Source: Flagellimonas chongwuensis (GTDB lineage: Bacteria; Bacteroidota; Bacteroidia; Flavobacteriales; Flavobacteriaceae). Taken from it: 64,000 bases of DNA. Each line of letters starts with the position of its first letter. Position 1 is the stretch's first letter. Of the stretch, positions 8,504-16,739 are shown in pieces. Under the pieces are notes generated by a model that did not search any database, was not told where the DNA came from, and saw only the letters and a program-made list of their open reading frames with translations. The position numbers and the translations under genes were made by a program. The DNA is taken from assembly GCF_013376415.1 (NCBI RefSeq), contig NZ_WYET01000007.1, forward strand, positions 124,001 to 188,000, written 5' to 3'.

Positions 8504-9556
8504 ATGTTTAAAGTTATTACAGAGGAAAATGAATGGAACACGATAATAAGTTCTTTTGAAAAAAAGGACTTTTATCACTCCTATGATTATCACCAGGTCT
8601 GCATAAAGGACAATGAAGTGGCAAAGCTTCTTTTCTACAGTTCCGGTGATACGTCCATCGCATTCCCTTTGGTAATAAGGCCCATCAATGGCAGTGGTTT
8701 TTTTGACGCTACATCGGTATATGGATATGCTGGACCATTGATTTCCCACCTTCCCTCCCACTTCGATTTTCAAGATTGGAAAGAACAAATGCTCGGGTAC
8801 TTCCTGGGTGATAAGATCATCAGCATTTTTTCAAGTACAAACCCTTTTATCGATGATCAAGAACAGCTGCTTTCGCATATGGGAGAAATCGAGTCCCTAG
8901 GCGATATTGTATATTTTGACCTAATGGAATCCACAGGACATAAAAAACAATACTCAAAGACTACAAAAAGATACATAAAGCGAAACAAAGAGCTTTTCAA
9001 TATTAGAGAGGGAAATTCTGAAGATGATGCGCGTCAGTTTTTGGAAATATATTATCAAAGTATGGAACGCGTAGGAGCCAGTAGCCAGTACTATTTTAAA
9101 CTTCCCTACTTCATCAAACTTTTACAGAACAACAGTTTTTTTGATGCCAGCTTTGTATTTGCAACTTCCAAAAAAAACGGAGATGTTGCCTCTGGTGCTT
9201 TTATCATCCGTACTAAAAATCACATCGTTCAATATCACTTGTCCGGTACGGTAGATGCCTACAGGCACTTATCGCCAATTCGTGGTGTTATAGACCATGT
9301 GCGGAGCAAAAACAAGTCCGACAAATTCAATTTCTTTAATCTGGGAGGGGGCGTTGGCAGTAAAAATGATTCTTTATACGATTTTAAGGCTTCCTTTTCC
9401 AAGAAAAGAGCACCTTTTAAAGTTTGGAAGTATATATCCAATACCGAGGTATATGACAGGTTGTGCAAAATAGCAAAAGAAAAAGAAGGAAAAGAAAGTT
9501 TAAACACCAATTATTTTCCAGCGTACCGTACCAATTCGTATTTTGATACTCCCTAA
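8504..9556 (+). CDS. FemAB-like GNAT acyltransferase
   Basis: A 350-residue protein homologous along its length to the C-terminal part of the preceding fusion. Both contain YGYxGPL (here YGYAGPL), a basic central helix (KTTKRYIKRNKELF), SMxRxGAS (SMERVGASSQYY), LGGG (280-283) followed by LYDFKASFSK, and a terminal FPAYR. FemAB-like proteins use a double GNAT fold to attach amino acids or acyl groups to amines, classically from aminoacyl-tRNA to lipid II. In glycan loci, relatives are thought to acylate amino sugars. Donor and acceptor are unknown here. It starts 19 bp after the fusion gene and is probably in the same transcript. It ends convergently, 41 bp from the sugar transferase on the other strand. 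Confidence 0.75.
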   Translation: MFKVITEENEWNTIISSFEKKDFYHSYDYHQVCIKDNEVAKLLFYSSGDTSIAFPLVIRPINGSGFFDATSVYGYAGPLISHLPSHFDFQDWKEQMLGYFLGDKIISIFSSTNPFIDDQEQLLSHMGEIESLGDIVYFDLMESTGHKKQYSKTTKRYIKRNKELFNIREGNSEDDARQFLEIYYQSMERVGASSQYYFKLPYFIKLLQNNSFFDASFVFATSKKNGDVASGAFIIRTKNHIVQYHLSGTVDAYRHLSPIRGVIDHVRSKNKSDKFNFFNLGGGVGSKNDSLYDFKASFSKKRAPFKVWKYISNTEVYDRLCKIAKEKEGKESLNTNYFPAYRTNSYFDTP

Positions 9557-9597
9557 CCTCTAAAACTTACTAGAACCAAATTGGGGCAGTTACTTTT

Positions 9598-10236
9598 TCA
9601 GGTTGATTTCACAGCTTCTTCAAGCTGTTTCTTGCGGTGTACATCAAAGCTCTCAATAAAAGCATTGGGATCCTCAGCAACATCTTTGCCCAGCAAAGCC
9701 TTTTTAAAAGTCTGTAGCAATATTTTAGCATCCATCAAAAAGCCTATATTCTCCACATATTCCACATCTAGGTCAAACCTTTCCTCCCATGTCAAAAAAT
9801 TTCTTCCGGAAATTTGTGCCAATCCTGTGATACCGGGGCGTACCAAATGTCTTTTTTTCTCCACCTCGTTATAAAAAGGCAGATAGTATGTTCTCAACGG
9901 TCTGGGTCCGACCAAGCTCATATCCCCTTTTACTATATTGATAAGTTGTGGAATCTCGTCCAAGGAGGTCTTTCTTACGAATGCGCCTACTTTGGTTATA
10001 CGTTGGTTGTCGGGCAGCAACTTTCCGGATTTATCTGTTTTGTCGTTCATAGTCTTAAACTTTAGAATATGAAAAACCCTCTCATTTTTACCGGGCCTCT
10101 CTTGAGTGAAAAAAGGAGAACCCTTAAAATCGATCCAAAGTAAAATGGTCACCAAAATAAAGATTGGCGATAACAAAATCAAACCAACCAATGCGGCGGT
10201 TAAATCAAAACACCTTTTAAAAAAATTACTGTACAA
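9598..10236 (-). CDS. Second PglC/WcaJ-type phosphoglycosyl transferase
   Basis: A 212-residue initiating transferase, closely similar in plan to the plus-strand copy at 3916. It has a hydrophobic reentrant helix (about 8-36), RPGKN, the catalytic pair Asp93-Glu94 in SLDEIPQL, VGPRPLR (109-115) and RPGITGLAQISGRN. The start is TTG at 10236. An in-frame stop lies only four codons upstream and no ATG is available, so the TTG is the only reasonable start. It follows the formyltransferase gene by 12 bp and forms a two-gene minus-strand unit with it. The tail after residue 185 is hydrophilic and unlike that of the first copy. Two initiating transferases in one locus suggest either two glycans or alternative first sugars. 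Confidence 0.87.
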   Translation of the reverse strand: MYSNFFKRCFDLTAALVGLILLSPIFILVTILLWIDFKGSPFFTQERPGKNERVFHILKFKTMNDKTDKSGKLLPDNQRITKVGAFVRKTSLDEIPQLINIVKGDMSLVGPRPLRTYYLPFYNEVEKKRHLVRPGITGLAQISGRNFLTWEERFDLDVEYVENIGFLMDAKILLQTFKKALLGKDVAEDPNAFIESFDVHRKKQLEEAVKST

Positions 10237-10248
10237 CGGGATATAAGT

Positions 10249-10860
10249 TTAGTTGGTTGTATTATTCAAATCAAAACCTTGGTTCTGGCTTTCCATCAAT
10301 CTCATAGTCTCAATGATCAATGGAAGTCCCTTGCTTGAAAACTTCGGATAAAGCGTATCAAAAGTATCTCCCTCATCTATCCTAACAGGCTCTTGACACA
10401 AGATGATTCCTCGGTCGAACCTGTCATCTATAATATGGGTAGTGATTCCGGTTACTTTCACCCCGTAATCAAGGGCATCCTGTATGGCTGTCTTAGTAGC
10501 CAAAAAACTAGGAAACAAGGAGGGGTGTATATTCGCTATTCTATTTGGGAATGCATCCAACATTTGCTTTCGGATAAGGTGTTCGAACCCGAGAAGGAAA
10601 ATGTGCGTTATCCCCTTCTCCAATAAAATATCGATCATTTTAGCTTGATGGTCCCTCTTATTGTCAAAATCTTTTAAAGGCATATGGACATGATTGATTC
10701 CATTCAATTTTGCCTCTTCGGCTGCCCCACAATTTTCCTGTTCATAAATGACCATTCCTATTTTATCTATTTGACCATTTTCAGCGTGCCATTCAATGGC
10801 ATCTTTGGCATTTTTGCCCCAAAAACTACATAAAAATGCCCATTTGATGTTTCTATCCAT
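10249..10860 (-). CDS. PurN-like formyltransferase, probably sugar or amino-acid N-formyltransferase
   Basis: This 203-residue protein has the formyltransferase fold of PurN, Fmt and sugar N-formyltransferases. The catalytic triad is visible: Asn110 and His112 in ANIHPSLFPSF, and Asp149 in HIIDDRFDRG. These proteins use N10-formyltetrahydrofolate to formylate an amine. The N-terminal part lacks the usual PurN glycine-rich phosphate loop and begins with WAFLCSFWGKN, so glycinamide ribotide is unlikely to be the substrate. Placed with glycan genes, it most likely N-formylates an amino sugar or an activated precursor. It is the first gene of a two-gene minus-strand unit with the sugar transferase. 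Confidence 0.72.
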   Translation of the reverse strand: MDRNIKWAFLCSFWGKNAKDAIEWHAENGQIDKIGMVIYEQENCGAAEEAKLNGINHVHMPLKDFDNKRDHQAKMIDILLEKGITHIFLLGFEHLIRKQMLDAFPNRIANIHPSLFPSFLATKTAIQDALDYGVKVTGITTHIIDDRFDRGIILCQEPVRIDEGDTFDTLYPKFSSKGLPLIIETMRLMESQNQGFDLNNTTN

Positions 10861-11145
10861 ATAAAGTGTTCGTTAATAACTTCCGCAAATAGGAAAGAAA
10901 TGCCCTAACTGATTGACCAATTCCCGATACGGTTCTTCAACAATTGCTAAGATAATCTGTGGTACTACAATACACCAAGAATTTCTGCCGAACGTCCTTA
11001 TTTTACCTATAAGATGGCAAACGCCTTTAAATAGTGTGTTCATCGATGAAACCTGCTAGATTAACTCTATGGTGTTTTAAAATATCCAATTAATCTTACT
11101 TTTACAAAGAACCAACCAACAGTTTTCCAAACACAAGGATTAGCC
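10861..11145. other. Divergent intergenic region, no gene seen
   Basis: This 285 bp gap lies between the divergent formyltransferase and MBOAT genes and must carry promoters for both. No TAnnTTTG box with a spaced TTG, no strong hairpin and no credible small ORF was found in it. Confidence 0.5.
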
Positions 11146-12588
11146 ATGCTTTTCAATTCTTTTGAGTTCCTACTTTTTTTTCCAATAGTACTTTTAATGT
11201 ACTATCTGCTACCTCATAAACTACGGTGGCTGTTCTTATTGGCTTCAAGTTATTATTTCTATGCCGCATCGGAACCCTATCTGATTATCCTGTTGCTCAT
11301 ATCCACTCTGGTGGACTACTATTGCGGCCTAAAAATCGGCAATGTAGATCCCAGAAGGAAAAGATATTATCTATGGCTCAGCATAGTGGTCAACGTAGGT
11401 ATCCTTGTTGCCTTCAAGTACTTGTTTTTCTTCATTGATTCCACAAACAGCATCTTGGAATATTTTGGGGTAGAGATATCCTCTTCCGAACAGGTACAGT
11501 CCTACAGAATTGACCAAATCTTGTTACCGGTAGGTATCAGCTTCTATACTTTTCAGACTATGAGCTACACTATAGAGGTATACCGCGGCAATATGAGGCC
11601 GGAGAAACATCTTGGTAGATTCGCCCTTTTTGTTGCTTTCTTTCCGCAATTGGTCGCTGGCCCTATTGAAAAGGCCACTAGGCTGTTACCTCAGTTAAAA
11701 AAAACGATTTCTCCCGATATATCCCAAATCAAAAGAGGAATGATCATTATGGCATGGGGATTCTTTTTAAAGATTGTTGTGGCCGATCGTTTGGGCATTT
11801 ACGTGGACGCTGTGTATGCTGATCCAGACGGTCATCAGGGACTTCCCACTTTGTTGGCAGCTTTCTTTTTTGTTTTCCAGATATACTTTGATTTCGCTGC
11901 CTATACGTACATTGCCATAGGAGCTGCAAAGACCATGGGGATTTCATTGATCAATAATTTTAACAGACCTTTGTTCTCAATCAATATTACGCAGTTCTGG
12001 CAACGCTGGCATATATCGCTTACCCAATGGATCAGGGATTATCTCTATAGTCCTTTGAGAAGAAAGGCCCATTTAAATCGGTTGGTTTCCGTACTGTTGG
12101 TCTTCTTTATTATGGGACTATGGCACGGAGCCAATTGGACATTTGTGGTCTGGGGATTGCTCAATGCCTTGTTTTTGATAATTGAAGTGGCTACCAACAA
12201 ATGGAGAAAAAACATTTTTGACCGTTTGCACATCCCCTCCAAGCTTAGATCCATTATGGGTTGGGCAATATCATTTACTTTAATGATGCTATCCTTGATT
12301 TTCTTTAGATCGGCATCGATACAGGAGGCAATCCACTTTATTGGCAACCTTTTTGTTGTTCCAAACTTGCACATCAATGTACTCAACAACTATCTGGAGC
12401 TCTTTTTGAGCATCCTTTTGATCGTAGGTGTACAATGGGTTCACTTTGTTAAGGGGAACAATAGAATATATGAATTGGTGGAAGGGCGGCCAATTTGGGC
12501 CCGGTGGTCCATGTACTTGGCATATATCGCCATTATTGTGATGCTCGGCATCAATAGGCAAGAGAGTTTTATTTATTTTCAATTCTGA
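11146..12588 (+). CDS. MBOAT O-acyltransferase (AlgI/DltB type), copy 1
   Basis: A 480-residue polytopic membrane protein beginning MLFNSFEFLLFF, typical of the AlgI/DltB branch. Key sites are LLPVGISFYTFQTMSY (126-141), FPQLVAGPIE (166-175), QFWQRWHISLTQWIRDYLYSPL split across 283-304, and the catalytic-position His327 in GLWHGANWT. Such proteins pass an acyl group from a cytoplasmic donor (acyl-CoA or acyl-carrier protein) across the inner membrane to an SGNH partner that loads it on a glycan. The next gene, 5 bp downstream, encodes such a partner. The usual CDFSGYSDIAIG segment is altered to FDFAAYTYIAIG. The acyl group is unknown. A DltA/DltC-like pair in the same locus makes an aminoacyl or other thioester-bound donor plausible. 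Confidence 0.9.
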   Translation: MLFNSFEFLLFFPIVLLMYYLLPHKLRWLFLLASSYYFYAASEPYLIILLLISTLVDYYCGLKIGNVDPRRKRYYLWLSIVVNVGILVAFKYLFFFIDSTNSILEYFGVEISSSEQVQSYRIDQILLPVGISFYTFQTMSYTIEVYRGNMRPEKHLGRFALFVAFFPQLVAGPIEKATRLLPQLKKTISPDISQIKRGMIIMAWGFFLKIVVADRLGIYVDAVYADPDGHQGLPTLLAAFFFVFQIYFDFAAYTYIAIGAAKTMGISLINNFNRPLFSINITQFWQRWHISLTQWIRDYLYSPLRRKAHLNRLVSVLLVFFIMGLWHGANWTFVVWGLLNALFLIIEVATNKWRKNIFDRLHIPSKLRSIMGWAISFTLMMLSLIFFRSASIQEAIHFIGNLFVVPNLHINVLNNYLELFLSILLIVGVQWVHFVKGNNRIYELVEGRPIWARWSMYLAYIAIIVMLGINRQESFIYFQF

Positions 12589-12593
12589 TTGTA

Positions 12594-13529
12594 ATGAGAT
12601 ATTTTATCCTAAAACTCATTCTGTTTTTTACGCTATTTGCAATGGCATATGCGTTTATGGTCAATAAACTTTCCGAAGGTTATGTGGATATGTATTACCC
12701 TAAATATACCCAAGATGCCGGTAGTTTGGTGATTGGGCTCTCAAGGGCTGACCAAGGAATTGACCCCAAAACGGTGACTAAAAACATCAATCATGAAATA
12801 GATCTGCCATTGATAAATTTTGCAGCTAACCAGTACTATTATGGAGAGATATATCTGGAAGCCATCAGAAAGAAACTCATAAAGGCCAATGGCAAAGGCT
12901 TATTTATACTAAGTGTATCTCCAGGTAGCTTTACTGCCCCTATTGGCTTTGGAGCTGAAGGAATCAAAAAAATGGATGAGAAAGCCGCTATTGGAAAAAC
13001 CGAAGACTTCAACTCAAATCCCAACTATAGTTACATCATAAACTGTTATGGACAGGGGCTTTACCATGCCCTGTTTGCCCAAAGGGCACCAGGAAATGTA
13101 ATTACGCATAACAATGGATGGAACGAGGTCTTGGTATCCGGAAGTGACTTTACCCTGAGCGATGCTTTGAAAATGGACTGGAAAAGACAAAATCTTGCCT
13201 ATTTTCAACGTAGACTACCCAAGGAAGAAACTAAAAGTTATAGATGGGAATGGTTTGGAAGGACCATTGAGTACCTTAAGGACAAGGGACAGGTAATTTT
13301 GGTTAGAATGCCGGCCGACAAAGAAATTATTGATTTCGAAAATGAGAATTCCCCCAATTTTAGAAAGTCAATGGACAGCATTACAAAAATTCATCAAATT
13401 CCCTATCTCGACTATTCCAAAAATACCCCCGATTACGAAACCTATGATGGGTCGCACCTACATTCTGAGAGCGCTATCCAATTTTCTACACAATTGGCCA
13501 AGGATATGGCCGTTCATATAAAAAAGTGA
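12594..13529 (+). CDS. Membrane-anchored SGNH-like partner of MBOAT (DltD/AlgJ-like)
   Basis: A 311-residue protein with an N-terminal signal anchor (about 3-22) and a periplasmic domain. The sequence LVIGLSRADQGI (45-56) puts Ser50 at the SGNH nucleophile position, and YDGSHLHSE (284-292) gives Asp285 and His288 as the DxxH dyad. This is the architecture of DltD-like proteins that complete MBOAT-mediated acylation. It begins 5 bp after the MBOAT gene and ends 7 bp before the first GNAT of the tandem array, so all are probably on one transcript. The similarity is mainly in the active-site blocks, so the exact subfamily is uncertain. Confidence 0.75.
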   Translation: MRYFILKLILFFTLFAMAYAFMVNKLSEGYVDMYYPKYTQDAGSLVIGLSRADQGIDPKTVTKNINHEIDLPLINFAANQYYYGEIYLEAIRKKLIKANGKGLFILSVSPGSFTAPIGFGAEGIKKMDEKAAIGKTEDFNSNPNYSYIINCYGQGLYHALFAQRAPGNVITHNNGWNEVLVSGSDFTLSDALKMDWKRQNLAYFQRRLPKEETKSYRWEWFGRTIEYLKDKGQVILVRMPADKEIIDFENENSPNFRKSMDSITKIHQIPYLDYSKNTPDYETYDGSHLHSESAIQFSTQLAKDMAVHIKK

Positions 13530-13536
13530 TAGCCGC

Positions 13537-14574
13537 TTGATAAGTGAAAAAAAACATATAATTCCCCCACCATTTGATGGCCCGTATACTTCGGATACCT
13601 TCACCTCCATTTGGTCACAACACTTTGCAACAGGTTTGGAAACCATAAATGTTGATTATTTTGAAGGAATATCGTTTTATAAAAAAGGTAAGCTTGCCAT
13701 ATATAACAATGTTGGGGCCACTAATACAAAAGGTATTCACTACAGTACCAATCCCTCGTCCATGACCATTGTGAATGATAACAAGGTCTATCTTATTTAC
13801 GATGTTCCAGATTTTGGGTTCCGAGGCAAACAGATACCAAATGGCCTTAGATTGATTACCGTACCACAATACGAGGGCTACATTTGTGATTTGACCAATG
13901 AGAAGTCCGCCGAAGGATACCTCACTACCCAACTAAGCTCACGGAGCCGGTCCAAGTTGAGGAATTACGGAAATAAATTGAAAAAGAAATATTCGGTGGA
14001 ATACCAGATGATATGGGGCGATGTAGCAGAAAACCAATATGATGCCCTTTTTGAAAAATTCCATGAACTTCTTATCCGCCGGTTTGATGAAAAACAGGTG
14101 GTGAACAACAATCTTGACCCAAAAGAATGGTCTTTTTTTAAGGATGTCACTTTACCAATGATGCGCAATAAGGAGGCTGGTTTATTTGTTGGCTCTGTTC
14201 AGGGCAATCCAATAGCCATTACACTGCTTAATTTTTCCAAGGACCATGCCTATGACGTCATACGGGTTTTTGATATCGATTTTTCACAGTATAGGATAGG
14301 TAGTCTCAGTATAGTTGAGCAAATAGACTGGTGCATTAAAAACAGTTTTAAGATTCTGGACTTTTCCAAAGGTCAATTTGATTATAAGGAGAGATGGTGC
14401 AATCGTTCCTATATGCTAAATTATCATATCTGGTACAATCCCAAGAGCTTGATGAGCAGGGGAATTGCCATCCTATTGGCTACAAAGTTCAAACTTAAAT
14501 ACTGGGCGCGTAGACAGGGAATTCATAAAAGCTTGCATAAAATACGCTATAAACTGGGACACAAACCTAAGTAA
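13537..14574 (+). CDS. CelD/FemAB-like GNAT acyltransferase, array member 1
   Basis: A 345-residue GNAT-fold protein of the BioF2/CelD-like type (Pfam PF13480-like by pattern). The start is TTG at 13537, the only start near the end of the SGNH gene and 7 bp after it. Blocks shared with the other six members are YDVPDF (88-93), a basic helix around 138-150, RRFDEKQ (181-187), FDIDFSQYRIG (245-255), IDWC (263-266) and FSKGQFDYKERW (276-287). The last resembles the acyl-donor end of FemAB-type folds. It is one of three members without the extra C-terminal tail. It probably transfers an acyl or aminoacyl group to an amine. Donor and acceptor are unknown. Confidence 0.78.
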   Translation: MISEKKHIIPPPFDGPYTSDTFTSIWSQHFATGLETINVDYFEGISFYKKGKLAIYNNVGATNTKGIHYSTNPSSMTIVNDNKVYLIYDVPDFGFRGKQIPNGLRLITVPQYEGYICDLTNEKSAEGYLTTQLSSRSRSKLRNYGNKLKKKYSVEYQMIWGDVAENQYDALFEKFHELLIRRFDEKQVVNNNLDPKEWSFFKDVTLPMMRNKEAGLFVGSVQGNPIAITLLNFSKDHAYDVIRVFDIDFSQYRIGSLSIVEQIDWCIKNSFKILDFSKGQFDYKERWCNRSYMLNYHIWYNPKSLMSRGIAILLATKFKLKYWARRQGIHKSLHKIRYKLGHKPK

Positions 14575-14585
14575 AAAGTTGAACA

Positions 14586-15533
14586 ATGACTGGCCTTCCC
14601 AAGCACTATACCGACCATTGTCTGTTTCAGTTATACCTGAATAAAACCCTGCATGCCGTACACCAAGGGAAAGTTCAGAACCTGCTTGTGAATCGTTATT
14701 TATCACTAACCCCCTCAATCTATCAAGAAGATGGGAAATCATTTTATATAATCAAAGACGTACCCGACTATCTTTATTTTCAAGAACATGTTCCCCTTGA
14801 CCATGGCTTTATCAAGGTACCACAATATGATGGACATTTGGTCAACCTATTTACCTACCAAAACCTCTCTGAATATTTGAACGACCAGCTCAGTAAACGT
14901 AATATCAAAAATCTTAAGAGTAAAAAAAGGAAATTGGAATCCTTGGGGAAGATAGAATATAAGGTATTGTCCGGTGATTTGGCGGAATCTGAATATGAAA
15001 AAACATTCGTCCGTTTTAAAGAACTTCTGTCCAAAAGGTTTGATCAAAAGGGTATTCTAAACAGGGACCTTGCCCACTGGCAGCAATTGTATGGTTTTAC
15101 ACTGCCTAAGTTACGTGCGGACGAGGCCAAATTGTTTGTTATATATAAGGATAAATTACCCATATGCATTGCCTTGAACTACATTGTGGACCATGTAATG
15201 TTCAGTCATATCCAAACCTACGACATTGATTATTCACCATACAATTTGGGCGATATACATATGCAGTTCCAGCTGGAATGGTGTCTTTCCAATAATATTG
15301 ACATTTATGACGTTTCCAAGGGTACCAACCCTTACAAGGAAAAATGGTGTAACCATCGTTATCGTTTGTTCCACGAAATCGTATATTCAAAAAAATCCGT
15401 TGTGTGCATCATAAGGGCCAAGTCTAAAAAAATGAAACTGGACATCTTACAATGGCTTCGGAATATGGGAGTTTTGGGAAATCTAATAAAGGTAGACAAA
15501 TGGTTATATACCATAAATAAATGGCGCAAATAG
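14586..15533 (+). CDS. CelD/FemAB-like GNAT acyltransferase, array member 2
   Basis: The 315-residue protein is the shortest of the array. It has the family blocks DVPDYLYF (58-65), KRFDQKG (150-156), LFVIYKDKLPICIALNY (183-199), YDIDYSPYNLG (212-222), LEWC (230-233), and YDVSKG (241-246) followed by YKEKW. It ends soon after the core domain, with a lysine-rich tail but no extra domain. It starts 11 bp after member 1. Nearest by eye is member 1 (both have VPQYDG/VPQYEG before the central part), so these two may stem from the most recent duplication. Function as for a FemAB/CelD-like acyltransferase; substrates unknown. Confidence 0.78.
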   Translation: MTGLPKHYTDHCLFQLYLNKTLHAVHQGKVQNLLVNRYLSLTPSIYQEDGKSFYIIKDVPDYLYFQEHVPLDHGFIKVPQYDGHLVNLFTYQNLSEYLNDQLSKRNIKNLKSKKRKLESLGKIEYKVLSGDLAESEYEKTFVRFKELLSKRFDQKGILNRDLAHWQQLYGFTLPKLRADEAKLFVIYKDKLPICIALNYIVDHVMFSHIQTYDIDYSPYNLGDIHMQFQLEWCLSNNIDIYDVSKGTNPYKEKWCNHRYRLFHEIVYSKKSVVCIIRAKSKKMKLDILQWLRNMGVLGNLIKVDKWLYTINKWRK

Positions 15534-15566
15534 GTTATTTTCTATAACAGGTGAGAATCACTAATC

Positions 15567-16733
15567 ATGTCGAGAATTCTTAACATACTATCCAATCACA
15601 TCGATTTTCATGAACTTGTTCTTCTTGAAAAAAGAGCGGACAAGTTGTATCGCTGGATAAGGAATTCATTTACCGGCAATTTGACATATCAAAAAAAGCT
15701 TCCCCAAGAAAATCCTAACTACGGTGGACAAAGGCCCATGGTACTAACCAGTGTGCCTAATTATATTGATACGGAACTGGACCTTGGAACCGATATAATC
15801 ATTAAAAAAGTCCGGACCTTCCCTGGCTCATTGATAAAACTATCGGCCTATAAAAGTTACGAGGAGTACTTAAAAAAGACCTTTGATCAAAAAGGGCGGT
15901 CTCATTTTGCCAAATGTCAGAATCTCCTGAATGAGTGTTTTACCATCCGGCATCAGATCTATTATGGTTCCATGGAAAAAGAACAATACCAAATAGTTTT
16001 TAATGCTTTTGAGCAAATGCAGGCTAGGCGTTTTAAACAAAAGGGGATACAATCCGCTACTGATCCTATGCTATCGGAATACCGAGAAAAAACCTTGGAA
16101 CTTGTTCGCAATAAACAGGCTTGCATTTCGGTCATATATAACGGGGATACGCCCATCGCCATAAGTCTGAACTATATACTGGGAAAAATTATTCATGGTT
16201 TCACCAAAACCTTTGATTCGGCATATTCCAAATTTAGTCTAGGACACATTGAACTTCTCAATGTCATAAAGTGGTCTTTTGATGAAGGATTTGAAGTGTT
16301 CGATTTTATGAAAGGTGAATACAGCTACAAAAATAGGTTTGCAGATACCTCCTACCCTTTTTTGGTCGAAACCATATACCACAAGAAAGGAAGCTTAAAT
16401 CGCATTTGGGGCCATTCCGTTTTTTTGGGGCTAAAACTTTTTTATTTTATCTATCACGCAACAAGACTTGCTAAATCATCCAATCCCAAAAGGTCTAGGA
16501 ACATATCCAGAAATTTGTTGAAAGTTCAAAAGATACCTGTAGATGGTAGTACCACTAGCGTTGAGGAGAAAAGAGTACATTTCAATGAAATACAGAGCCA
16601 ATATATTCAAAAAGCCATCTGTGATTATTGTTATCACAACAGAGAGCCCATGGATTCCTTGAAATTTTATTTAAATGAGGACCATATAAAAATGATATCC
16701 AAGAAAGAAGTTCTGATATTTAAGGAGCTATAG
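15567..16733 (+). CDS. CelD/FemAB-like GNAT acyltransferase, array member 3 (with C-terminal tail)
   Basis: A 388-residue array member. Core blocks are TSVPNYID (61-68), ARRFKQKG (153-160), SVIYNGDTPIAISLNY (188-203), FDSAYSKFSLG (216-226), IKWSFDEGF (234-242) and FDFMKGEYSYKNRF (245-258). After the GNAT core it carries about 75 extra residues (about 310-388). The end of this tail (SLKFYLN, then VLIFKEL) resembles the ends of members 4, 5 and 7. It follows member 2 by 33 bp, the longest gap in the first part of the array. No frameshift or premature stop is seen, so it appears functional. Confidence 0.78.
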   Translation: MSRILNILSNHIDFHELVLLEKRADKLYRWIRNSFTGNLTYQKKLPQENPNYGGQRPMVLTSVPNYIDTELDLGTDIIIKKVRTFPGSLIKLSAYKSYEEYLKKTFDQKGRSHFAKCQNLLNECFTIRHQIYYGSMEKEQYQIVFNAFEQMQARRFKQKGIQSATDPMLSEYREKTLELVRNKQACISVIYNGDTPIAISLNYILGKIIHGFTKTFDSAYSKFSLGHIELLNVIKWSFDEGFEVFDFMKGEYSYKNRFADTSYPFLVETIYHKKGSLNRIWGHSVFLGLKLFYFIYHATRLAKSSNPKRSRNISRNLLKVQKIPVDGSTTSVEEKRVHFNEIQSQYIQKAICDYCYHNREPMDSLKFYLNEDHIKMISKKEVLIFKEL

Positions 16734-16739
16734 ACCAAT

